DNA from: Beroe ovata
Taxonomy: Eukaryota > Ctenophora > Nuda > Beroida > Beroidae
Length of the DNA stretch: 18,075 nucleotides
Assembly (NCBI GenBank): GCA_946803715.1
Contig: CAMPET010000174.1
Coordinates: 3,120 to 21,194 of the forward strand
Direction of reading: 5' to 3'
Positions 1-8,600 of the stretch are shown here, piece by piece (position 1 is the first letter of the stretch; each line of letters opens with the position of its first letter). The notes under the pieces are model-generated. The model made no database searches. It was given only the letters and a program-made list of their open reading frames with translations, and had not been told where the DNA came from. The position numbers and the translations under genes are program-made.

Positions 1-2385
1 GTTAGACCGTGAAAATAAATCCTTATGTGTGCAGTTGTCGGCAGACTAGGCTCTTTTTATGAGACCTATCTTGTTATGTTTGGCTTGTGCTCCGACACCA
101 CACTACTTGTGAACACCATTCTGTACGCTTGAAACTCTCTGTTATGTACTATCAGTATCAAGAAATTGCAAATTGAAACCACTGAGTTGTAACTAATGAA
201 GCAAGTCATCCGGCTATACTAGCTATCACACTGACATCACAATATATGCAGTCACCACTCTGTGCTGACACCAGCAGACAAACTGATTCCTTGACACCAT
301 TCTAAATTGTACTGTAATCTGTACAGTGGTCTCATTAGTGTATAGTGAACGATGCCACTGCGCTACCTTTCATTTTCATAACTTCATTCACTGATGCCAC
401 TAGCAATCTATGATCTCACACCACGGGGTCCAGTCCAATGTCCATATACTACATATTTCTGTGCTCAGAAATGAGGTACGCTAACACCAGTCTGACACCA
501 AACTGCACGGCAAACGCTGTAGCCGGTCACCACAGTGCTTTGAAGCCATTCTGTTGAAAGCCACTCTGTGCTCAAACATTTGGTACCTACGCTAACACCG
601 CTCTGACCTCTGACAACACACTTGACACGGGATGAAAAGTGCCAGATTTTCCCAATTCAGAACCGTACTGGTTTGAGCGGTTACGATTCATTTCAACCAT
701 TTTCCAAAATATTAGAATATATAGTTGTAATATTGCTGTTCTATTGACACTGCACCGCATACGCTGTAACCACAGTGCTTCGACGCCATTCTGTACCTAC
801 GCCGACACCACTAGCTTCAACACTGTAACAATTTTGGCCCTGGCAAGTCATTCATCCGGTACGATTACCAATTTTTATCACACTGAACCACACTCAATGC
901 AGGCCACGTAATAACACTGAACAGTTACGCACAATGACATGGTTTCCCGTTTCGATGAAGATACGTAGACACATCCATCACGAATCCTAGGAAGCGTCTA
1001 GGTACTTATAGAATCATCCCAACCCAGAAACCAGATTCAAGCAGTTGAACATAAACAATACTTTTTTTGAACACGATTCAAACAGTTGAACGTAAACAGT
1101 ACTGAATCATTAAGATGTTGTGGTAAAAGGCAGAGTACAAGGGAACAAGGGATGATAGAAGCTCGAGATAGATAACGATAAGCTGCCAGTGTTCACTTTG
1201 ACAACTCCTCCCAGCTCCCTTAAACTTTAAGTTAAAAGCCCACTGACAATACCTATTTCTTCAATTAACGCAGGGATTGCTGGTATAAAGACATGACATC
1301 GAATATACTAATATGTCAAAGCAAACAACGAAGTTTGAAACACACTACGCAGCATTAGGTAATTTATTCATTCATGGTTAATCGCGTGTAATGATCGTGA
1401 ATAAGATAGCAAAACATCCGCAACTATCATAACAAGACCGTATACAGTATAACGCAGGAAGAATGTTGGGGTAGAGTGTACAATGTATTTTGTACATTGT
1501 ATAGTCTTCTTCAGTGTGGGCACATGCCTCGTGTGTAAAGAGCGGACATGATTGCTTGCAGAGGAATAAACTTAATTGAATTACTGACAAATGTGTGGAA
1601 AGTGCGCGGCTCTACGGCAAGGGTAAAAATGTCCAAAATGCTTCAGTGTGGGTGGCATATGAGGTGGATCAATCACAGGCATGCCTCTAACGTGGGCTGA
1701 GGGTGAAAGAAACAATCTCAATCTGTTTTTTGGCAATATTTTGATGAATTTCAGAATATGCATGCGCCGAAACGACATCTGGAACTCCGCGCGTTGAGCG
1801 CAAGCTACTTGTCAGGGTGGAAGATCGGGAATTCATGATTTGGAAAATGGTCCAATGTTTTCTATATAATCTGTTTTGCAACGTTTAACTGAGTAGATTG
1901 GTCAAAAATTGAGCCGATGAAATTGAAACGGTCAGTGTCAAAACCTAAACTGAGTTTGTAAAATAGCCGCTGTTAAGCCGCGCACATAGCCTGTTTTTAT
2001 TTCGAAAATAACATTGCAGAGGATTGACTACGACTTCCGTATAACTTTCATACATGAGACTACCATATAAGGAATAATCATCGGCAGCTGCAAGTTCGTG
2101 CCTGTGTCATGTGTGTGCTACTGTGATTGATTTCGTTGTTTATAGAAACGAATCTATTGCTAATTAAATTGATAATTATCGTGTTTACTTGGATATCCGT
2201 TACACTTACACGCCGTAACCTTAACCTTACGCCGTGAATTGTGGAAGTATAGATAGAACAAAATACTGATGATGTTGTTGCGATGGAGGATGATGGTGTT
2301 GTATGTTGATTCATGATTGAACGTTTTGGTCTTCATGGTCCTATTCTCGAATTTGGCACGATACAACGATGCATTGTATTTGTAT
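1..2385. other. no gene recognised; degenerate repeats
   Basis: No open frame here has splice signals, domain motifs or length to support a gene. Positions 1-910 contain loosely repeated motifs of the type CTGACACCA, CACTCTGTGCT and CCATTCTGT. The clearest pair is 503-553 with 750-794, sharing ACGCTGTA, CCACAGTGCTT and GCCATTCTGT. A second pair is 1033-1061 with 1075-1103 (CAGTTGAAC then TAAACA, about 29 bp, three differences). A short hairpin lies at about 1479-1501. The open frames listed on either strand are 60-90 codons and look like chance. Confidence 0.5.
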
Positions 2386-2438
2386 GAACTCATAGCTCCT
2401 TTATTATAAAAGTTTTATAATAAAGGAGCTATGAGTTC
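2386..2438. repeat. perfect 53-bp palindrome with one-base loop
   Basis: Arms 2386-2411 and 2413-2438 are exact reverse complements (26 bp each) around a single G at 2412. The outer arm sequence is GAACTCATAGCTCC and the inner part is TTTATTATAAAA. Flanking bases do not extend the symmetry. Such a sequence can form a cruciform or RNA hairpin, but I see no gene it belongs to. Confidence 0.95.
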
Positions 2439-2947
2439 TAACGCTAGCTGAGGCGCTATAACTAACTTTTTGCAGTCATCAAAATCGATGTATTCAAATT
2501 CATGGCGATATGGCATGGTGACTAAAAGCCTCAGACTGACTGTCCATGCCGTATTGTCGTATTGTCAAACTCGTATCAAAACTCATCATCTTATCAAATC
2601 AGGTCTTACCGCTTTGATTATATATTTAGTCAAGTCAAAGAGTTTTGGGGGCGGCCACAGCACAATGACACCATGTCCAGTGTTAACACTAGACTTTTAT
2701 TTCACCGAGTTTGGATATTGCTTTATGTCTTTGACTAACGCGCACATGCGCGCATTACTGCGGCGCGGCTCAGTAAACAATATTGTAATTTAGCGCGCGT
2801 CACATGTACGTACGGCGCGACGTCCACAGCTGTATTCGAACTCGCGCGAATCTGAGTGCGTAGTTTTCGTAGGGNCTAAGGGACCTTGAGGAACACCGTA
2901 CTAGAGGTCAAATATTAAATAAAATTTGACAAATATGTAATGGCTCG
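2439..2947. other. no gene recognised; CpG-rich patch and an assembly N
   Basis: An open frame (2470-2793, +) lacks recognisable motifs and is probably chance. Positions about 2735-2860 are rich in CGCG (GCGCACATGCGCGC, GCGGCGCGGC, GTACGGCGCGACG), unlike the AT-rich surroundings, and resemble the GC-rich element family seen elsewhere in the window. A single N is at 2875. Confidence 0.4.
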
Positions 2948-3227
2948 TGCTATTCTGCCTCGTTTGAATCCGCGCACGACGGTACTTGCGACGCGCCTGC
3001 CAGCTTTCATGCTAACCTAACCCTAACCCTAACCTAACCCTAACCTAACCCTAACCTAACCCTAACCCTAGTACCCTAACCCTTACCCTAACCCTTACCC
3101 TAACCCTAACCCTAACCCAAACCCTAACCGTTAAGGTTAGGGTTAAAGTTGGGTTCCGGTTAGCATGAAAGCTGGCAGGCGCGTCGCAAGTACCGTCGTG
3201 CGCGGATTCAAACGAGGCAGAATAGCA
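2948..3227. mobile_element. inverted-repeat element with telomere-like core
   Basis: Left end 2948-3017 and right end 3158-3227 are perfect 70-bp reverse complements. They begin TGCTATTCTGCCTCG and contain GCGCACGACGGTACTTGCG and CTGCCAGCTTTCATGC. The 140-bp interior is almost wholly CCCTAA-type repeat on the + strand, with CCTAA and CCCTTA variants, and a short TTAGGG-oriented stretch at its right edge (3134-3144). No coding capacity exists, so if mobile it is non-autonomous (a MITE or foldback type). I could not find a convincing target-site duplication; flanks are GGCTCG and GCTGCG. Identical arms imply recent formation, homogenisation, or an inverted duplication. Confidence 0.85.
3014..3128 (+). 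repeat. interstitial telomere-like repeat array
   Basis: A run of CCCTAA units, with interspersed CCTAA and CCCTTA variants, lies inside the inverted-repeat element. It is unique sequence on both sides and is followed by a gene-bearing region, so it is not a chromosome end in this assembly. The heterogeneity of units argues against recent telomerase addition alone. Confidence 0.9.
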
Positions 3228-3387
3228 GCTGCGAAGCACAATTGTACATGTACTACAGCTACAATTGTACTAAGCTAGTATAAGTACAAAGTGCATTTCA
3301 CATCTTCAAATACAATCTAATCTGCGTCGCTGACTGCTGACGTCGCGTTGCAGATCGCCGCCGCGCCGCATTGGTTGGGTTGGCTAG

Positions 3388-3759
3388 TTGCCGGATGTTA
3401 TCTGTCCGGTCCTAGCTGTTTCTCGCGCGCGCACGCCTTACACGAAGGCCGTTATTTCAAATGTCATGTCATGTTCCCGCGCTGCGTGACCCAAATACTC
3501 CGCGCGCGCTGCGCGTCTCCGTGGTTTCTACGACTTTTCAGTTCACTGAGTAGAACAGGGGCGCGCAACGTGTGCACATCATGTCACCTGACCTGTTTTT
3601 TGCACACGCGCCTTTATGGAAGGCCGAAACAGTTCGATGACCTGTTTTTTTTCGCGCGCTGCGCGAAAGAAACAGCTGTCAGGTTATATAACATCTGACA
3701 ACAAAGGCCTTCGATGAAGGCGCGCGAGAAACCTAGAGGGTACAGATAACATCCGGCAA
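3388..3759. mobile_element. GC-rich foldback composite (family TTGCCGGATGTTATC)
   Basis: The left end TTGCCGGATGTTATCTGT at 3388 and the right end ACAGATAACATCCGGCAA at 3742-3759 are inverted. The match continues inward as TGTTTCTCGCGCGC, GCCTT and CGAAGGC (about 3415-3450 against 3698-3731). Inside lies a minus-orientation copy of a GC-rich module (about 3480-3585, containing ACTCCGCGCGCGCTGCGCGT and TTTTCAGTTCACTGAGTAG). A second, smaller foldback follows (about 3588-3697, ACCTGACCTGTTTT ... AACATCTGACA). So this is nested insertion of related non-coding elements. GCATTGGT occurs at 3368-3375 and 3761-3768 and may be a target duplication, though it is 12 bp away from the left end. Confidence 0.7.
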
Positions 3760-3767
3760 GGCATTGG

Positions 3768-3905
3768 TCTCGACAGGGTCTACCATTGCATCTCGACAAG
3801 GTCTACCATCGATCGACAAACAGATCACCAAATATTCAGATCACCAAATATTCTGATCACCGAGTAAAATAAGGGGCGCGGGCGCTCAACGTGTGCACAG
3901 TTATT
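3768..3905. repeat. short tandem repeats and a partial GC-rich module
   Basis: A 21-bp unit, TCTCGACA(G/A)GGTCTACCAT, occurs at 3768-3788 and 3791-3811. A 16-bp unit, CAGATCACCAAATATT, is perfectly repeated at 3821-3836 and 3837-3852, with a partial third copy. Positions about 3855-3901 repeat part of the GC-rich module in minus orientation (GAGTAAAATAAGGGGCGCG, CAACGTGTGCACA). Confidence 0.75.
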
Positions 3906-4535
3906 TGCCTATCGAGTATCGATGATAGTCCGATCTCGTCTTCGCTGATCAATCAAAGATTCTTATCACTATCAGAGTATCAGCATAGCAATACACAAGA
4001 TGAATATTATTATTACATTCCTCTAAAATCCTCTATCATAACGAATATGGAATAATACTAAAATGTGTTATAGTTAGGCACATATTGCTGCACCTCTGCT
4101 GCACACTATAACAGAAAAGAATCCGAATTCTGCAGGTACTCGGTAGAAATTGAGCAGCAGTGCCACCTGATTCAGTGACTGTTTTTAAATATTTTCTCCT
4201 AATCTCACATAGTAGACATTGGTTTCTATCACATCCACCTGCCACTCACGGCTATAGAATTACAACCAATAATTTAACAACACACTCACACAAATGTATA
4301 ACCCAATGGTATTGTCATAACTGAGACTAACAATTTCTCGAAAGTCGTAATCTGACTCTGAGACGGAGTGTGGGATCTAATGACTAAATCTTTTCCCTTG
4401 TTATGTTATTTGTACGCACTGCAACTGCAGCTCATTCAGCTAATCATGCATAGTTGCTTGGTATGATGCGTGCATTGTTATGTGTTGCTTGCTGTAATAA
4501 ATCATCAGTGATTATATGCAATAGTGAAACTATAC
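3906..4535. other. no gene recognised; presumed upstream region of the small acylated-protein gene
   Basis: AT-rich sequence without an exon I can support. An open frame on the minus strand (4036-4245) contains several Cys residues but no splice signals or recognisable domain. The promoter of the + strand gene starting at 4536 would lie here; I cannot point to a specific core element. Confidence 0.35.
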
Positions 4536-5163
4536 ATGGGTAACTCTTGCTGTTCCTCTGATGACGATAGTGATGACAGTGATGTTTGGTGAGAATGATG
4601 CGATGATCGTGATGAGCAGCTTGAACTGATATATCCTCACGTTTCCATGAATACATGGAATTTGGAAGTGCTACTTTACGTTCTCATTTCTTCAGCAGCA
4701 TTCCTCCGCGGCCACGAATCGATATATCGGGACCCGAAAGTGCCAGAAAACTGATCGACGATAGACCTCTTGATGAGAGGAGGTAATCCCTAGCAGATCG
4801 GCCTCTACTCAACAGTGTTGATTTCTAGGTGAGTATTAACACCTGTAACAGCTATAGATAATCTATTCTACCATTATCAGATTAGCTGGTTCGCCATTGA
4901 AAGAGATCCCAAGGTGATTGTGTATGACATGTGGACACCAATACGACAAACACCACTTTCCCTCGCGATATCGCAGTGGTATCATCCCTCCCTCTACATT
5001 GCGGGTCAAATTGGCTGAAGACTACGAAACAGTTTTCCCCCGCAGGGTGAGTTTTATCCTTAGGAGAGGATGATCATAATTGTTTTTTATTTCTACAAAA
5101 CTATAGTAATCTGCTGTTAAGCTTGATATACAGTGGAATGTTAACTCGGATTACTTGGTCTAA
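4536..5163 (+). CDS. candidate small acidic N-myristoylated protein, 4-5 exons, unidentified
   Basis: Proposed coding exons: 4536-4588, 4696-4782, 4881-4913, 4977-5046, 5134-5163, giving 273 nt and 90 residues. Skipping the 33-nt exon also keeps frame (79 residues). The first ATG after an in-frame TGA (4509) opens MGNSCCSSDDDSDDSDV. Gly2, Ser at position 6 of the MGxxxS motif and neighbouring cysteines are the classic pattern for N-myristoylation plus palmitoylation. The next exons read SIPPRPRIDISGPESARKLI, DDRPLDERR, LAGSPLKEIP and SGIIPPSTLRVKLAEDYETV, ending WNVNSDYLV and TAA. Donors are TG|GTGAGA, AG|GTAATC, AG|GTGATT and AGG|GTGAGT; the first acceptor has a strong pyrimidine tract (CTCATTTCTTCAG). 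All phases agree. I do not recognise the family. By sequence it would be a small, largely disordered, membrane-anchored protein on the cytoplasmic face. It is convergent with the ADAM gene, about 470 bp apart. An ATTAAA lies at 5234-5239. Confidence 0.5.
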
Positions 5164-5635
5164 GAAATACACTACTCATTGGCATTGAATAGCCGGAATC
5201 AAATCAAAGGGGAAGAGAATCCTATATATTCGAATTAAACGCTCATTTCCCTCTTTGATCTAGAATTTCATGCTCTCAAATTTTCTTTGCTTTTTCCTAC
5301 TGTATAATCATAAATCCAATCTTGATTTTGATTCGAGATCTTATGATTTGAAGACTCAAATTCAGCAACGAAGTCCAATGCGATGATTTAAATGGTTGTT
5401 TTTTAAGACGCGTATTTCTGCTCGGTGATATCAGTTGCCAGATTTGAAGTTCAAATATCTTAGAATGAGGATTGGGGAAAGTGAAATCTAAAAGCACAAA
5501 AAGGATCTTAGGTGAACTGTCTGAAACTCTCTGTCCTTCACTCATATTGTCCACTGAAACATACGCTATAACGAACGTCGAACAAGTATAAACTCTAAAC
5601 TCACTACAGAACAGTACCTCATAACACTGTGCGTG
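5164..5635. other. convergent intergenic region
   Basis: The space between the 3' end of the + strand small gene and the proposed stop of the ADAM gene. It contains an ATTAAA (5234-5239) suitable as a weak polyadenylation signal for the + gene, and a minus-strand open frame of 85 codons (5554-5297) with no recognisable motif. Confidence 0.4.
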
Positions 5636-5671
5636 TCAAATGTCACTTCCCTGTTGAGTGCTGCTTGCAGC
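5636..5671 (-). CDS. ADAM last coding exon (tentative)
   Basis: After an 81-bp intron (GTTTGT...TTTCAG), a phase-0 acceptor opens the frame AASSTQQGSDI followed by TGA (5638-5636). The tail would then end ENKAASSTQQGSDI. There is no homology to check such a short, variable tail. A longer open frame on the same strand (5297-5554 and upstream to about 5618) could instead provide a different 3' exon. I see no AATAAA on the minus strand within 500 bp of this stop. Confidence 0.45.
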   Translation of the reverse strand, partial: AASSTQQGSDI

Positions 5672-8600
5672 CTGAAATAGTCCAACTGTTAGACACGGAA
5701 TTCATTATCAACTGTATCACGTCCGCAAATTGTGTCATGTTTCATTACAAACCTTGTTCTCAATGACAACACACTTTTCCATTGTCTTCTCTGCTCCGGC
5801 CTCTCTTGTGGGGGGAGGGGGAGGTGGGCGGCGACTAACTGACTTGAGCCGCATTGTAAATCGCCTGGGTTATAGAAGTGAGAATGGAGACGTATTTCCT
5901 CGTTACCAACGAGGCAGATTCACAATTGTCTATGATTGGTTGAGGCAAATTCATGTGACAGTGGACTTACAGTCTGGTAGTTCTATCGATGACAGCTTTA
6001 GCAGCAGGGTTGTGTCTTCTGAAGAGTAGGAAGCCGACAATGATTAGAGGAACGATGATCAGAGCTACTACCACCACAGGAACAACAAGTGGGATAATGT
6101 CCCATGCTGCTACAGCTGAGAGCAGGACGCGTGTCAATGTGACGATAGTGTTTACACTGCTATACTGTACTGTAAACAGTGTATACTGTACAGTATGCAG
6201 TGTACATTATCACTGTATATAACATACGATATCACTGATTCACTGGGTCACCCAGCGATTAATCAAGGATAGACTTCCTCAGTCCTTACCGAGAAGGGAA
6301 GCACAGTTGGTGATCGGATCATAGCCGGCGTGACAGTGGCACTGGTTCAGGTCATTACAGCTCCCTCTACCCCCACACTCCATCCCCCCTGGCGAGGGAC
6401 ACCCCACTCTTGTAAATTCTACGCACTCGCCCGACATACACCACTGAAATCATCGGTAAAAAAATGGGGGGGGACTTGTAGAACGAGGTGGTTGTTGAAA
6501 GGGTTCATGCGTTTTTCATGACTGGTTGAACACAAGGACTGAATACAAGGGCGATTTCTCACATACCTTGCTATCACCACACTTCGTGCCATCGTATACG
6601 AGTGTTATGTCTGTGTCTGAAGAAGAGTAGTACCGGTTTTTAACAGTAACGCATGTCTGCGTTCCATTTGGTACTGAGATGGTTGAGGAGTCGCGCTTTA
6701 GTCCAGAGATTATTGAATCTCTATCGTCTGGTACATCACAGAACAGCTTTCCACAGAACACGTCCCTGTTATAAGTGATAATCGGCTCATATGAACGTTC
6801 TTCCTAACTGTTTAGAGATGTAGGTGTCTCAAAAAGGGTGTTGTTGATTTCAAGCTACACGGGACTAACGCTGTAGGGCAGGAAATGTATTGGTTGTTAG
6901 AGTCTCGCCCGCAGTTCCCCGTGCTTGTACCCCGTGTATTGAGTTGTGTGTAGCACCTGTCTGTTCGGAGTGACGTTGTCACGTTATCACCCCACGTGTC
7001 CAAGCACTGGGCGTCATGTGACATGCAGTTACCATAGTTACAGTAACCCGTCCCTGACTCGCATTCCGTACCGTCTTGATGGAACTGGTTCGTTGGGCAC
7101 TGCAAATTTCAGTTGTTACCGTGGAAACTCAATTTATAGCGATCCGTTCACTCTGGTTAGTGTAAACTTCAGATTTTGGAACTATCCAAATGCTCAATTT
7201 CCACTCTCATTTCTCAACAGTGATGCGAAATTCCCACGACGCGCAATTAATTCCCACGCCGCGCGGCGCTTAATTCCAAAATCTGCGCAAGGCCATCAAA
7301 ATAATGTCGTATGGTGATCGCGCCCAAATACAACAATTATTGAATGTGAACATTCCTCACATAATAGAAGCGTGTCTTGAGCCATTCAAATTTGAAACAT
7401 GACACCAAGGTTACACACACATTATACACAAATTTTAGAGATCGAATTCTAAAGCTGGCAGGCCTTTTCGAGAGAATTCACGGCGATTAACTCAGTTTGC
7501 ATGTTGTTATATGACGGAATGTTTGTATGTTGTAATATGACTCATTCATCAGCTTATTGAATTAATAATTAGTATCTACTAAAGATGAACATTGAACAAG
7601 ATCGCTCATACACTTCACACGGGACATATCCGCACAACGAATACCATCTCACCTGTGCGTGTGTGCCGTTACAATATTCCACCAAATCGCACTCTGATGT
7701 AGCTGGTCGACAGGGTTTCTTGTAGTGGTGGAATTTGCACTGATCGCAGCACTCCCCTGAGTAACACTGTGCTCCTGGTTTCAGTTGACAACCCACGGGT
7801 TCACAACACGGGTCATTTGATAGGCATTCCTGTGTGACATGAGAGATTACTGGTTTGAGTGGAGTGTGAAATGGCGTGAATACAATTGGTGAGCTAATGT
7901 TCAATTTATGAATATCTCAGTTTGTGAATCCCTCGCCCAGTGCTCTCTCAATACAATTGGTGAGCCAATGTTCAATTTTTGAATATCTCAGTTTGTGAAT
8001 CCCTCGCCCATTCACCCGTGTACTCTCACCTCCTCAGTCCCACAGTCACACTCCTCGCCCTCCTCCACAAAGCCGTTACCGCACACCGGGTCACCATACA
8101 GCACATCCGGGACATTCCACAGGCAGTACGAGTGATCCTCACTCAGAAACTCCGCAGAAGCGAGGTACTGCTTACTACAATCACTGAACAGCGACGGTGG
8201 TATATCCGTGATGATGTTCGACATTACACAATCGTCTTCATAGGGCGGACATTCGCAGTATAGCTCAGCTGGGAGAGGTGTTACACTGTTACACTGTTAC
8301 ACTGTTACAGTGTTACAGATGGTGCTATGTATCACAGGTGTTACAGATGGTGTTATGTATCACAGGTGTTACAGATGGTGTTATGTGTTACAGTGCTACA
8401 GATTGTGTTACAAGTGCTGCAAATGGTGTTATGTGTTACAGTGTTACAGATGGTGTTATGTGTAACATTGTTAGATGAGTTAGGATGGAGTTGAGAGCGG
8501 GGCAGTAGGTGTCAGGAGGTTTTGGAGGGTTATAAATACACTCATTACACTAAATCAACTATAATTTCACTTCAAGAACGCATGATAGTCTTACGTTTAT

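Noticed and set aside
1740-1890. A + strand open stretch after a TTTCAG acceptor-like site (includes VERKLLVRVEDREFMIWKM).
   Set aside because: About 43 codons ending in a stop, with no partner exon, no donor and no recognised domain; treated as chance.
3014-3128. A real chromosome end (telomere).
   Set aside because: The array is only about 115 bp, degenerate, enclosed by 70-bp inverted repeats, and followed by 15 kb of sequence with genes.
4816-4832. An extra exon ending at the strong-looking TTCTAG|GTGAGT donor in the small + strand gene.
   Set aside because: Every entry in the required phase meets a stop codon (TGA or TAG) before the donor.
5297-5554. A minus-strand open frame downstream of the ADAM tail as an alternative 3' exon.
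   Set aside because: No donor or acceptor joins it in phase with exon 14 as cleanly as 5671-5636, and no motif is present; possible but unsupported.
7451-7463. AAAGCTGGCAGGC, shared with the inner arm of the telomere-core element.
   Set aside because: A 13-bp match with no extension on either side; too short to call a related copy.
8278-8478. A CRISPR-like array.
   Set aside because: Units vary and abut without unique spacers, and the context is an animal-type intron.
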